A stretch of 64,000 bases of DNA from the NCBI GenBank assembly GCA_913055155.1, contig CAJXJR010000008.1, positions 1-64,000 on the forward strand, in the 5' to 3' direction. The notes under the pieces are model-generated. The model did not search any database. It was not told the DNA's origin and saw nothing but the letters and a program-made list of their open reading frames with translations. This DNA comes from an uncultured Erythrobacter sp. GTDB taxonomy: Bacteria; Pseudomonadota; Alphaproteobacteria; Sphingomonadales; Sphingomonadaceae. The stretch's first letter is position 1. Each line of letters starts with the position of its first letter. Positions 8,808 through 20,044 of this stretch are shown piece after piece. Position numbers and translations under genes: made by a program.

Positions 8808-9841
8808 GCCTTCACTCCTGCGCCTCTTGCGGGCTCTGCATCGGGATCAAGTGGCCAGCGCGGTCGCGCTTTCAAGTCCAGCGGGTCTGCCGCGCAACCC
8901 GCCGCCAGCCGTTCGACGCCCGCCCAGGCGATCATCGCGGCATTATCGGTGCACAGTGGCAAGGGCGGGGCAGTGAAGGGCAAGTCGAACTCTGCCGCCA
9001 GGCCTTCCAGCCCGGCGCGGATCGCCTGGTTGGCTCCCACCCCGCCTGCCACCACCAGCGCGGTGACCGGTTCCATGGTGGACAGGGCGCGGCGCGTGCG
9101 GTCGAGGATGCAATCGAGCGCGGCCTGCTGGAAACTGGCGGCAATGTCTGCGTCGGCATGGTCGCCAGACTCGTGGGCGCGCAACACGGCGCTCTTCAAT
9201 CCGGCAAAGCTGAAATGCGGTTCCCTGCTGTGCAGCAGCGGGCGGGGCAGCGGGACAGCCGCCGGATCGCCTTCGCGGGCCAGCCTTTCAACTGCCGGGC
9301 CGCCGGGATAGCCAAGGCCCAGGATCTTGGCGGTCTTGTCGAATGCCTCGCCCAGGGCATCGTCGATGGTGGTGGCCAGCCGCTGGTATGTGCCCACGCC
9401 TTCCACGCGCAGCACCTGGCAATGCCCGCCGCTTACCAGCAGCAGGGCATAGGGAAACTGCAGGTCCGGGTCGGCAAGGCGCGGGGACAGCGCGTGCCCT
9501 TCAAGGTGGTTGATCGCCAGCAGCGGGGTGTCGCTGGCCATGGCCAGCGCCTTGGCAGTGACCAGGCCCACCATCACCCCGCCGATCAGGCCGGGGCCGG
9601 CGGTGGCGGCGATGGCATCGCAATCGGCCAGCGTCTTGCCGCCTTCGGCCAGCACTTTCTCCACCAGCGGGGCCAGCCGTTCTGCATGGGCGCGCGCGGC
9701 GATTTCGGGCACGACGCCGCCATAGGGCGAATGCTCCGCTTCCTGACTGGCAATCGCCTGCGCCAGGATTTGCCGATCGCCCGTCACCAGCGCCGCTGCC
9801 GTTTCGTCGCAGCTGCTTTCAATGCCAAGAACCAGTGTCAT
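8804..9841 (-). CDS. tsaD: tRNA N6-adenosine threonylcarbamoyltransferase
   Basis: 345 residues. The N-terminus [16 protein letters not shown] and the metal-binding [12 protein letters not shown] region, with [19 protein letters not shown] and [10 protein letters not shown], are TsaD hallmarks. NHLEGH supplies a further metal-ligand His. With TsaB, TsaC and TsaE it makes t6A37 on ANN-decoding tRNAs. It starts an operon with gpsA and the flippase, and is divergent from hemC with only 44 bases between start codons, so the two promoters share or overlap that gap. Confidence 0.97.
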   Translation of the reverse strand: MTLVLGIESSCDETAAALVTGDRQILAQAIASQEAEHSPYGGVVPEIAARAHAERLAPLVEKVLAEGGKTLADCDAIAATAGPGLIGGVMVGLVTAKALAMASDTPLLAINHLEGHALSPRLADPDLQFPYALLLVSGGHCQVLRVEGVGTYQRLATTIDDALGEAFDKTAKILGLGYPGGPAVERLAREGDPAAVPLPRPLLHSREPHFSFAGLKSAVLRAHESGDHADADIAASFQQAALDCILDRTRRALSTMEPVTALVVAGGVGANQAIRAGLEGLAAEFDLPFTAPPLPLCTDNAAMIAWAGVERLAAGCAADPLDLKARPRWPLDPDAEPARGAGVKA

Positions 9842-9885
9842 CCCGCTTCCCCTTAGACTGTCCCGCCGCTAGGGCAAGCAAACCC

Positions 9886-10815
9886 ATGACACAGCAACCT
9901 CTCCTGAAACTCGGAACGCGGCGCTCGCCGCTGGCAATGGCACAGGCGGAAGAGACCCGTGCGCGGCTTTGCGCAGCCCACGGCTGGGACAGCAATGCAG
10001 TGGAGCTGGTGCCGGTGGTGGCTAGCGGCGACAAGGTGCAGGATCGCGCGCTGGCGGAAATCGGCGGCAAGGCGTTGTGGACCAAGGAACTGGACGCCTG
10101 GCTGGCCGAAGGACACATCGATGCCTCGGTCCATTCGATGAAGGACGTCGAGACCATCCGCCCCGAAAGCCTGACGATTGCCGCAATCCTGCCGCGCGCG
10201 GACAAGCGTGATCGGCTGGTGGGTGCGGACAGCATCGCCGACCTGCCCGAAGGCGCCACGGTGGGCACCAGCGCGCCGCGCCGGGCGGCGCAACTGCTCA
10301 ACCTGCGGCCCGATTGCCGTGTGGTGACCTTTCGCGGCAATGTCGCCACGCGCCTGTCCAAGCTGGAAGCGGGAGAGGCCGATGCCACCTTCCTGGCCGC
10401 TGCCGGGCTTTCCCGGCTGGGGCAGGACGAGGTTGGCGTGGCGCTTGACCCCGAGGACTGGTTGCCCGCCCCGGCGCAAGGCGCGATCGGCGTGGAATGT
10501 CGCAGCGACGATGCGCGTGTGCGCGAATTGCTGGGCGTGCTCGACCACGCCCCCAGCCGTGCCGAAGTGATGGCAGAACGCGCGCTGCTGCTGGCGCTGG
10601 GCGGCACCTGCCATTCGCCCATCGCCGTGCGCTGCGACTTTACGGACGACCAGCTGGCGATGCGGGCGGTGCTGTTCAGCCCCGCAGGGCAGGAACGCGT
10701 CGAAGCGAAAGACCACTTCCACGCCGGAAACACCGATGCTCCCGCGCGGCTGGCAGAGATGCTGCTGGCCAAGGCCACTTCGGGCATCACTGCCGTGTTC
10801 GACGGGCCGCAATGA
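9886..10815 (+). CDS. hemC: hydroxymethylbilane synthase (porphobilinogen deaminase)
   Basis: 309 residues. LKLGTRRSPLAMAQAEE opens the protein. VHSMKDVET contains a conserved substrate-binding segment and TSAPRRAAQL the arginines that hold the growing chain. The dipyrromethane cofactor Cys is in LALGGTCHSPIAV. It joins four porphobilinogens into hydroxymethylbilane. The ATG at 9886 was chosen over an in-frame ATG 17 codons upstream, because MTQQPLLKLGTRRSP is the normal start and the extension would run into tsaD. The stop overlaps the hemD start (ATGA). Confidence 0.96.
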   Translation: MTQQPLLKLGTRRSPLAMAQAEETRARLCAAHGWDSNAVELVPVVASGDKVQDRALAEIGGKALWTKELDAWLAEGHIDASVHSMKDVETIRPESLTIAAILPRADKRDRLVGADSIADLPEGATVGTSAPRRAAQLLNLRPDCRVVTFRGNVATRLSKLEAGEADATFLAAAGLSRLGQDEVGVALDPEDWLPAPAQGAIGVECRSDDARVRELLGVLDHAPSRAEVMAERALLLALGGTCHSPIAVRCDFTDDQLAMRAVLFSPAGQERVEAKDHFHAGNTDAPARLAEMLLAKATSGITAVFDGPQ

Positions 10816-11480
10816 TCTTCGTCATCCGGCCAGAGCCCGGATTGCAGTCCACGCTGCAAGCCGCACGCGACCTGGGCCTGGCAGCGGTAGGCATGCCGCT
10901 GTTCGAAGTCTTGCCGCTGCGCTGGCAGCCGCCCGATCCAGCCGATTTCGATGCCCTGCTGCTGGGCAGCGCCAATGCCGTGCGCCACGGCGGCGATGCG
11001 TTGGAGCAATACCGGGAACTGCCCGTCCACGCGGTGGGCAAGGCCACCGCCGAAGCCGCGCAGGAGGCTGGTTTCACGGTCGAGCGGGTGGGCGAGGGCG
11101 GATTGCAGGCCGTGCTCGATGCCAACGATGTGCCCACGCGCTACCTGCGGCTGGGTGGGGTGGAGACCGTGCCGCTGGAGCCTGGCAAGCACACCGTTAC
11201 AGCGCGCGCAGTGTACGACGTGCGTGCCTTGCCGATTACCGGCAGCGCACAGGTCAGCCTGCGGGCGGGTAACCCCTGCGTGCTGCTGCACAGCGCCGCT
11301 GCGGCACGCCATTTCGCTGCCGAAGTCGACCGGCTGGGCCTCGATCGCGGGGCCGTGCAGCTGGCCTGCATCGGCCCGCGCGTGGCAGCGGCGGCGGGCG
11401 AAGGCTGGGCGAAGGTGCAAAGCGCTCCACAACCCTCGGATGCCGCCCTATTGGCCTTGGCGCGTGACATGTGCCATTAA
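10812..11480 (+). CDS. hemD: uroporphyrinogen-III synthase
   Basis: 222 residues, starting by ATGA overlap with hemC. The family is weakly conserved. Visible features are IFVIRPEPG at the start, LLLGSANAVRHGG, HAVGKATAEAAQEAGF and CVLLHSAAAARHFAA, which match the two-domain HemD fold with its mobile linker. It closes hydroxymethylbilane into uroporphyrinogen III, the branch point to heme and siroheme. Position directly after hemC supports the call. A Mic60-like gene follows after 58 bases. Confidence 0.9.
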   Translation: MIFVIRPEPGLQSTLQAARDLGLAAVGMPLFEVLPLRWQPPDPADFDALLLGSANAVRHGGDALEQYRELPVHAVGKATAEAAQEAGFTVERVGEGGLQAVLDANDVPTRYLRLGGVETVPLEPGKHTVTARAVYDVRALPITGSAQVSLRAGNPCVLLHSAAAARHFAAEVDRLGLDRGAVQLACIGPRVAAAAGEGWAKVQSAPQPSDAALLALARDMCH

Positions 11481-11538
11481 TCGCCATTCACCGATACGGA
11501 TGGCCGCGAAGCCGTTCGACGGGTCGCCAAAGGATAGC

Positions 11539-12510
11539 ATGGACCAAAGTCACGATTTCTCCCGCGCACAAGCGCCCAAGCGCAGCATTCCGCTGCGGTC
11601 CGGCCTGATTGCGCTTGCCCTGGCCTTTGTGCTCGGCATTGCCATCACCCTATACTTTGCGCGCGGCGGCGATCTTGGCATCGGCGACGTGTTCAGCGTG
11701 CGCAGCGAGGAAGAACCAGCCACCCAGCCTGCGGAAGAAGCGGCCGCGGCGCTAGCCGCCACCGATGTGGAGGCGCCGGAGCCTGTCCCGACCGCGTCGG
11801 CCAGCCCCGATGCCGTTGCCGCGGCAGAGGCAGTCGAACGCGTCGAACAGGTGGTGGAGCAGCAGGGCGGGCTGGACAGCCGCGTGGCCGCGATGGAACA
11901 GCGCCTGACCCGGATCGATCTCCAGTCGCAGGCCGCCGCCGGCAATGCCGCGCGCGCCGAAGGGCTGCTGATCGCTTTCGCCAGCCGCCGCGCCATCGAA
12001 CGCGGCGCGCCGCTGGGCTACCTGGCAGACCAGCTGCGGCTGCGTTTTGGCGAGGCGCGGCCCAATGCCGTGCAGACCGTTATCGATGCAGCACAGGACC
12101 CGGTTACGCTGGACCGGCTGGTGGCCCGGCTGGACGGGCTCGCCCCGATCCTGAACGATGCCCCGGCTGACGAGGACGTGTTCACCATGCTGGGGCGCGA
12201 GATTTCCTCGCTGTTCATCGTCCGGCGCGAGGATACGCCTTCACCGGTGGGCGAGCGCCGTCTGGAACGCGCCCGCCTGTTCCTTGAAAGCGGGCGGATC
12301 GAAGCTGCCGTGCAGGAAGTGCGCAGCTTGCCCAACGCGGTAGAGGCCGAACAGTGGATCGCCGATGCAGAGCGTTTCGCCGCCGCCCAGCGCGCGCTGG
12401 AAACGCTGGAAACCGCCGCCGTGCTGGACCCGCGCGGCCTGCGCGACAGCGAAGGCGAAACGGTGCAGCAACTCAGCCCCGCGCTGCCGGGGGCGCAGGG
12501 CGTGGACTAG
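11539..12510 (+). CDS. Mic60/mitofilin-like inner membrane protein
   Basis: 323 residues. One N-terminal transmembrane helix at about residues 20-38 (SGLIALALAFVLGIAITLYF) is followed by an acidic Ala/Pro linker. A coiled-coil region (EAVERVEQVVEQQ, VAAMEQRLTRID) and a helical C-terminal domain follow. In alphaproteobacteria the Mic60/mitofilin homologue typically lies next to hemD, and this layout fits it. The start at 11539 has AAAGGA just upstream. An in-frame ATG at 11500 lacks a ribosome site. The likely role is shaping or tethering the inner membrane, by homology to mitochondrial cristae organisers. Confidence 0.7.
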   Translation: MDQSHDFSRAQAPKRSIPLRSGLIALALAFVLGIAITLYFARGGDLGIGDVFSVRSEEEPATQPAEEAAAALAATDVEAPEPVPTASASPDAVAAAEAVERVEQVVEQQGGLDSRVAAMEQRLTRIDLQSQAAAGNAARAEGLLIAFASRRAIERGAPLGYLADQLRLRFGEARPNAVQTVIDAAQDPVTLDRLVARLDGLAPILNDAPADEDVFTMLGREISSLFIVRREDTPSPVGERRLERARLFLESGRIEAAVQEVRSLPNAVEAEQWIADAERFAAAQRALETLETAAVLDPRGLRDSEGETVQQLSPALPGAQGVD

Positions 12511-12519
12511 CTAGGGGGA

Positions 12520-13758
12520 CTAACCTTTCAGCAGTTCGGGCAGGTCGCCGCTCATGCCGCGGGCTTCGTCCATGAACCAGTTCTTCAGCATCGGGGTGCG
12601 CTGCACGCCCGCCATGCCGAACCGGCGCACGGCGCTGGCCAGCTTGCCGGGAATGCCGAACAGGCGGGTAAGGGTGTCGGTCGCGCCCATCACCATCAAC
12701 GAATCCATCGCTCGCCACTTCTCGTACTTGGCCAGCAATTGGGCATCGCCGGGTTCGAGACCCAGGCGCATCCCTTCGGCCAGCACGTCCACCAGCGCGC
12801 CGACATCGCGCAGGCCAAGATTCAGGCCTTGCCCGGCAATCGGGTGCATGCCGTGCGCGGCATCGCCCACCAGCGCCAGGCGATGATGGACGATCTTGGC
12901 CGTGTGCTGGAAGCTGAGCGGATAGCTTGAGCGCGGTCCCTCCACGGTGATTTCGCCGAACACGCCGTGCATACGCTTTTCGATCTCGTGCTTGAAGGCG
13001 CGCTCGGACAGCTTGAGCACCCCTTCTGCATCGCTCTCGTCCACCGTCCACACCAGGGCAGATCGGTGGCGACCCTGCTCGTCGTCGAGCAGCGGGAGGA
13101 GGGCGAAAGGCCCGTCGGGGTAGAAGATTTCCCACGCCACGCCATCGTGCGGTTTTTCGTGCGTCAGCCCTACGATGATCGCGCGGTGGCTGTAATCCCA
13201 GTGCGCCATGGAAAAGCCCGCTTCCTCGCGCGTGGGCGACCCGCGGCCCTCTGCAGCGCACATCAGGCTGGCTTCCAGCACCGTGCCGTCTTCCAGCGTG
13301 GCAGAGACGCCATGTTCGCCGCGATGCCGCTCGACCACATTGGCCTTGGCATGCCAGGCGATCAGCGGTTCGTCCTTCGCCGCTTCGAACAGCGCAAGGC
13401 GCAAGGTACGGTTGGCGAACATGCGGCCCAGAGTATCCGTGGGCGTGCCTTCGTGCGGCTCGGGCTGGAAGTCGATGCGTCCCGGCTTCATGCCATCCGT
13501 TACCGCAATGGATTCGATAGGGCAGCCATGCGGCTCCAGCGCTTCCGCCAGGCCGATATTCGAAAACAGGTTCCAGCTGGCGGTGGAAATGGCCGAGGCG
13601 CGGCCGTCGAAGCCCTCTGCCGTCAGCTCCGCCGGGTCTGCCCGGTCCACCACGTGGCTGGAAATGCCCTTCTTCGCTGCTGCAAGGGCCAGCGTCATGC
13701 CGACCAGGCCGCCGCCGAGGATGAGGAGATCGCGCCGGGGATTCAACTTGTCGCTCAT
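12520..13758 (-). CDS. FAD-dependent ubiquinone hydroxylase (UbiH/UbiF/Coq6 family)
   Basis: 412 residues of the aromatic-ring hydroxylase family: FAD-binding LLILGGGLVGMTLALAAAKK, a middle DG-type motif and the C-terminal ALVGDAAHGMHPIAGQGLNL. This last motif is characteristic of the UbiH/UbiF/UbiI/Coq6 branch, which adds hydroxyls to the ubiquinone ring. Which ring position is used cannot be read from sequence, because alphaproteobacteria often use broad-specificity members. It is divergent from dsbD with start codons only 25 bases apart, and convergent with the Mic60-like gene. Confidence 0.85.
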   Translation of the reverse strand: MSDKLNPRRDLLILGGGLVGMTLALAAAKKGISSHVVDRADPAELTAEGFDGRASAISTASWNLFSNIGLAEALEPHGCPIESIAVTDGMKPGRIDFQPEPHEGTPTDTLGRMFANRTLRLALFEAAKDEPLIAWHAKANVVERHRGEHGVSATLEDGTVLEASLMCAAEGRGSPTREEAGFSMAHWDYSHRAIIVGLTHEKPHDGVAWEIFYPDGPFALLPLLDDEQGRHRSALVWTVDESDAEGVLKLSERAFKHEIEKRMHGVFGEITVEGPRSSYPLSFQHTAKIVHHRLALVGDAAHGMHPIAGQGLNLGLRDVGALVDVLAEGMRLGLEPGDAQLLAKYEKWRAMDSLMVMGATDTLTRLFGIPGKLASAVRRFGMAGVQRTPMLKNWFMDEARGMSGDLPELLKG

Positions 13759-13783
13759 GCCTCAGGTCCCTAGATCGTCCAGC

Positions 13784-15835
13784 GTGATTCAAGCAAGGAA
13801 ATTACAGGCGCTGCTGGCGCTGGTGCTGGGCATGCTGGCAGTGCTGCTGCTGGCTGTACCGGCGTCTGCGCAGGACACCGCGCGATCATGCCCGCGCGGG
13901 CCGGACCTGATGGACCGGGGCAGCGCGCGGCTGGTGGCGGGCAGCGCCATCCAGCCAGGCGAAAGCGGGCAGCTGGCGCTGGATTTCCTGCCCATCGAGG
14001 GCTGGCACGGTTACTGGAGCAATCCGGGCGATGCCGGGCAGGGCATGTGCCTCGACTGGGAGCTGCCCAAGGGCTGGCAGGCGGGCGAACCGCTCTATCC
14101 CGTGCCGCAGACCTATGTCACGCAAGGGCTGATGAACCACATTTTCGAAGGCGAGCATGCCGTGCTGCTGCCTTTGCAGGTGCCCGAGGGGACCGCGCCC
14201 GGCGCCTACCAGGTGGGCCTCTACGCCGATTGGCTGACCTGCAGCGATACCCTGTGCGTGCCGCAGCGCGCCACGCTGTCCACCACCGTGCAGGTGGGAG
14301 AGGGCGGCACCGAGCACCCGCGTTTTGCCGAATGGCAAGCCGCCATTGCGCCGCTGATCGATTCCACGGCGCAGTTCCAGATCACCGCCGACCACCTGCG
14401 TATCGCAATTCCGCTGCCCGCCCGCCTGGAACTTCCCGATCCGCACGTCTTCATCGCGCAGCGCGACGTGATCGACTACGTCGCGCCGCAGACCTTCTAC
14501 CGCGACGGTGACATGCTGGTGGCCGAAATTTCGCGCAGCGACCGGCGTGCCGAGCCGGAAGCGGTGAGCGGTATCCTCGCCTTCTCCGACAATGACGAAG
14601 GCGTGCGCTTCGAAGCCTTGCCGGGACACGTGCCCACGGGCGGCACGCGCATCGGTCCGCGCGCGGTCGAGACGTCGCTTGTGCTGCTGCTGGGCGGCGC
14701 GCTGCTGGGCGGCCTGCTGCTGAACCTGATGCCCTGCGTCTTTCCCATCCTCAGCCTGAAGGCGCTGACGCTGGCGCGCGCGGGCGAAAGCGAGGCACAG
14801 GCGCGGCGCGAGGGGATTTCCTATACCGCAGGCGTCATGCTCGCCTGCGTGGCGCTTGGCGCGCTGATGCTGGCCCTGCGCGCGGCGGGAGAACAGGTGG
14901 GCTGGGCCTTCCAGCTGCAACAGCCGCTGGTGGTGGCCGCCCTGCTGGTGCTGGCCACGCTGATTACGGCCAATTTCATGGGCCTGTTCGAGATCCCTTC
15001 GCTGGCGATCCGCACCGGGGGGCGGACCAGCGCCTTTTCCACCGGCCTGCTGGCCGCCGTGGTGGCAACGCCATGTACGGGGCCGTTCATGGCCGCGGCG
15101 CTTGGCGCGGCACTGCTGCTGCCCGCACCGCAGGCGCTGCTGCTGTTCGCGGCGCTCGGTTTCGGGCTGGCGCTGCCCTTCCTGTTGCTGGGCTACGTCC
15201 CCGCGCTGCGGCGGCTGTTGCCCAAGCCGGGGGCGTGGATGGAGACTTTCCGCAAGGTGCTGGCCGTGCCGATGGGCCTGACGGCGCTGGCGCTGGCGTG
15301 GCTCGCCTGGCGCCTGGCGGGTGCGCATTTCGCCTACGCTGCGCTGGCCGTGGGTGTCTTGCTGGTCATGGTCCTGATGGCGTGGCGCCGGCGCAGCCTG
15401 GCCATGGTGGGCATCGCCTCGCTTGCGGCGCTCTACTTTGCCGGATCGCTGCCGTTCCGGGTGGAGGAACGGGTGGCTGGCAATGAGAGCGTGCTGGAGC
15501 CTGTCGACTATTCGGCTCAGGCGCTGGCCGAAGCGCGAGCATCGGGAGCGCCCGTTTTCCTGTGGTTCACCGCCGACTGGTGCCTGACCTGCAAGGTGAA
15601 CGAACAGGTCGCCATCGAACGCGAATCCACGCGTGCAGCCTTCGAAGAGGCAGGCGTTGTCGCCATGCGCGGCGACTGGACGCAGGCCGACCCGGAAATC
15701 ACCCGCTTCCTGGAACAATGGCAGGTGGCGGGCGTGCCGCTGTATGTCTGGTATCCGGCAGGCGGCGAGGGCGAGCAACTGCCGCAGGTGCTGACGCCCG
15801 TCATGCTGGCGGAACTGGCGGAAGGCGGCGCCTAG
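13784..15835 (+). CDS. dsbD: protein-disulfide reductase DsbD
   Basis: 683 residues from GTG at 13784. An in-frame ATG at 13757 would add nine residues and overlap the divergent gene, and neither start has a clear ribosome site. A signal peptide (LLALVLGMLAVLLLAVPASA) leads into the periplasmic DsbD-alpha-like domain (about 30-280). An eight-helix CcdA-type membrane domain follows, with the two redox Cys in LLNLMPCVFPILSL and VVATPCTGPFMAA. The C-terminal thioredoxin-like domain has WFTADWCLTCKVN. The protein moves electrons from cytoplasmic thioredoxin to periplasmic thiol proteins, including those for cytochrome c maturation. The TlpA-like lipoprotein at 40690 could be a client. Confidence 0.92.
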   Translation: MIQARKLQALLALVLGMLAVLLLAVPASAQDTARSCPRGPDLMDRGSARLVAGSAIQPGESGQLALDFLPIEGWHGYWSNPGDAGQGMCLDWELPKGWQAGEPLYPVPQTYVTQGLMNHIFEGEHAVLLPLQVPEGTAPGAYQVGLYADWLTCSDTLCVPQRATLSTTVQVGEGGTEHPRFAEWQAAIAPLIDSTAQFQITADHLRIAIPLPARLELPDPHVFIAQRDVIDYVAPQTFYRDGDMLVAEISRSDRRAEPEAVSGILAFSDNDEGVRFEALPGHVPTGGTRIGPRAVETSLVLLLGGALLGGLLLNLMPCVFPILSLKALTLARAGESEAQARREGISYTAGVMLACVALGALMLALRAAGEQVGWAFQLQQPLVVAALLVLATLITANFMGLFEIPSLAIRTGGRTSAFSTGLLAAVVATPCTGPFMAAALGAALLLPAPQALLLFAALGFGLALPFLLLGYVPALRRLLPKPGAWMETFRKVLAVPMGLTALALAWLAWRLAGAHFAYAALAVGVLLVMVLMAWRRRSLAMVGIASLAALYFAGSLPFRVEERVAGNESVLEPVDYSAQALAEARASGAPVFLWFTADWCLTCKVNEQVAIERESTRAAFEEAGVVAMRGDWTQADPEITRFLEQWQVAGVPLYVWYPAGGEGEQLPQVLTPVMLAELAEGGA

Positions 15836-16431
15836 CCCTCGGCTTCGCCGCTGTCGCCGTCGTCGGCGGTTTCGCCTTCCTCTGCTTCGGGCACCATGCC
15901 CCCGGCTCGGCACCATTCGAGGAACTCGCCGGTAATTCGTCCGCCGCCGATTTCCAGCGTGCCGCGCCCCGGCAGGGTGGCAATGATATCGCGCGTGCCG
16001 CTGAACACCTCCAGCTGCGGATCGTCTGCCGGTAGGCGCGCTTCCCAGTGCCACTCGCCGTCGGCCAGCACCGTATCGGCCAGGAACCGGCTGCTCACGC
16101 CGTTGCCCAGCACCGGGAACAGCGCGCTCTGACCGGGATAGGCACGCGCGTGGCGGATGATGACGAATTCGGTCGGGGTTGCCTCGAGGTCGCAGGCCAG
16201 CGTCAGGAACGGCGGCTGTCCCATGTTGCCGAAGCGGATCGCATGGCCGTTGTTGGAAACGGTCCAGCCCGCCTCGCCGGTGTCGGGCGAGGGATCGGCC
16301 TCGGCGGCGCGTTGGCCGGTATCTTGCAGTTCCACCCGCTGCACGGTGCCCTGCTGCAAGGGCACGTCTGCCTGCCGCTCGCAGGCGGCCAGCAGCAAGG
16401 GCAACAGCAGCAAGGGCAGGGTGCGGAGCAT
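15832..16431 (-). CDS. lipoprotein of unknown function
   Basis: 199 residues with a strong lipoprotein signal (LRTLPLLLLPLLLAAC, lipid Cys at about 17). The mature part is soluble, with ESP-type segments such as EFVIIRHARAYPGQ and WHWEARLPADDPQ, and an acidic Glu/Asp/Gly tail. An upstream in-frame ATG would bury the signal peptide, so 16431 is the start. No confident family. It is convergent with dsbD (four-base overlap) and divergent from the membrane protein at 16591, leaving a 159-base gap that should hold both promoters. Confidence 0.65.
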   Translation of the reverse strand: MLRTLPLLLLPLLLAACERQADVPLQQGTVQRVELQDTGQRAAEADPSPDTGEAGWTVSNNGHAIRFGNMGQPPFLTLACDLEATPTEFVIIRHARAYPGQSALFPVLGNGVSSRFLADTVLADGEWHWEARLPADDPQLEVFSGTRDIIATLPGRGTLEIGGGRITGEFLEWCRAGGMVPEAEEGETADDGDSGEAEG

Positions 16432-16590
16432 GGGTGCAGCACTGCTCCGGCTCCGGCGACTTATCAAGCCTTGCGCGGGCAATTGTCCTGCATCTCGGAC
16501 GACGAAAGACGCCCGGAACTACCATATACGTGTCATTGGCAGTGCGGCTCCCTCGCCTAGGATCGGCACCTTGAGTCCGGGGAGAAGTCG

Positions 16591-17133
16591 ATGCCACAGG
16601 CCGCGCACTACACCGCACACCGCTCTGCCCGCCGCATCGGCGTGCTGGTGGCTCTGATTATCGTGCTGGGACTGTTCCTGCTGCTGTTCGATTTCGCTGC
16701 CTTCGCGCCCGAGATGGAGACCGGCAGCGGCGCCCGGCGCCTGCGCGCGGCCCAGTTGATCTTTGCTGCAGCGCCATGGCTGGGCGGCGGGGCGGTGGTG
16801 ATCGGACTGTTGTTCGTGCCCCGCATGTTTCGCAAGGGGGTGGAGATCGGCATCGGCCCCAGCGGCATCACCTATCCGCCCGCGCTGAAACAGGTGCTGC
16901 TGTGGGACCGCGTGCAGCGCGTGGCGGTGCGCACAATCGCCATGCAGAGGGTGCTGTCGGTATGGATGAGCGATGCGGAGAACTTCCCGATGAAGCCCTG
17001 GGCCCGTCGCATCGCGTTGATGAACAGGTCATCGGGCGGCTATGGCGATTTCAACATCGAGACGCTGCGCTCGGACGGCACCTTCGAAGACCTGTTGGCG
17101 GCGGTGGAGGATTACTTCCCGGTGGAGCGGTAA
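16591..17133 (+). CDS. small membrane protein, PH-like fold possible
   Basis: 180 residues. Two transmembrane helices (about 16-37, GVLVALIIVLGLFLLLFDF, and about 58-78, WLGGGAVVIGLLFVP) are followed by a C-terminal cytoplasmic domain with VEIGIGPSGITYPPALKQ and LLWDRVQRVAV. Two helices followed by 'ignite here, then W-ho-v' strands resemble bacterial PH-domain membrane proteins, but this is only an impression. GGGGAG lies 6 bases before the ATG. Function unknown. It is convergent with uvrB. Confidence 0.6.
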   Translation: MPQAAHYTAHRSARRIGVLVALIIVLGLFLLLFDFAAFAPEMETGSGARRLRAAQLIFAAAPWLGGGAVVIGLLFVPRMFRKGVEIGIGPSGITYPPALKQVLLWDRVQRVAVRTIAMQRVLSVWMSDAENFPMKPWARRIALMNRSSGGYGDFNIETLRSDGTFEDLLAAVEDYFPVER

Positions 17134-17139
17134 AAGGCG

Positions 17140-19329
<2,190 letters not shown>

Positions 19330-19350
19330 GGCGGGGATATGGGAGACAGG

Positions 19351-19365
19351 GAACGGATTGGCAAC
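19351..19365 (-). promoter_or_regulatory. possible LexA box before uvrB
   Basis: On the minus strand the sequence is GTTG-N7-GTTC, one mismatch from the alphaproteobacterial LexA consensus GTTC-N7-GTTC, and it is 22 bases before the uvrB start. uvrB is a common SOS gene, so the placement is sensible. The mismatch keeps confidence low. Confidence 0.35.
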
Positions 19366-19439
19366 GAGAGAAGGCGGGTTTGCCTGATCTTTACCGATGT
19401 TTGCCAATGTCCCCAGCGATCTATCCTGGGGGCCGGACA

Positions 19440-19943
19440 ATGACCGTTAAGAACCTTGCCGCGCTGTCGACGCTGCCGCTGCTTGCGGGCTGTTTCGGAG
19501 ACGATCCCGAAAACACGCCGCTTTACGGCCAGTGGGAAATGGTGCGCACGCTCGACAGCGTGACCATCGACGGCATTGCCTTTGCGCCGGACGAGCTGCC
19601 CGACGACTTTCGCGAGCTGGAGCAGGTGGAGTCCATCTGCGGCGAGCCGATCTACACCGACCGCCGCTGGCAGGCCGAGGACGTGCGCGACCGCACGCGG
19701 GGGATGTGCGAACTGGAAACCTATACCAACGGGTCGGGCTCCGCCGAACTGGCGGGGCGCTGTTCGATGGACGGGAACGGGGTCACCTACACCCCGACCA
19801 TGCGCGGCAATTCGCGCTTCGACCAGACCAGCACGCGCGATGTCATCGTCATGGAAGGCTCAATCACCATGCCGGGCGAAAGCGGCCTGCACGTGATGAA
19901 GATGATTGCCGTGCAGGAAGGCACCCGCATCGGCGATTGCTGA
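19440..19943 (+). CDS. DUF3617-like lipoprotein, copy 1 of 4
   Basis: 167 residues. Lipoprotein signal with LPLLAGC, then a single domain ending in [13 protein letters not shown]. The pattern of an early [11 protein letters not shown] segment, paired Cys near the middle (ESICGE, RGMCELE, AGRCSMD) and a terminal R-x-GDC is shared with the three genes that follow. This suggests a DUF3617-like secreted domain stabilised by disulfides. No activity is known. The start at 19440 (ATG) begins the lipoprotein signal directly. An upstream in-frame ATG reads through non-signal sequence. It is divergent from uvrB. Confidence 0.7.
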   Translation: MTVKNLAALSTLPLLAGCFGDDPENTPLYGQWEMVRTLDSVTIDGIAFAPDELPDDFRELEQVESICGEPIYTDRRWQAEDVRDRTRGMCELETYTNGSGSAELAGRCSMDGNGVTYTPTMRGNSRFDQTSTRDVIVMEGSITMPGESGLHVMKMIAVQEGTRIGDC

Positions 19944-20044
19944 CGGCCCGTCGCAAGCGCGTTGGCAAGCGCTTGCATGCTTGTTATCGCCCGTCTCGCA
20001 CATGCGGCAGGCAGTGGGTCGCCGCACAAACAGGGGAAATTTCA

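Noticed and set aside
13886-16618. A 910-codon minus-strand frame under dsbD
   Set aside because: Antisense of a well-conserved gene, and it would also cover the start of the lipoprotein at 16431.
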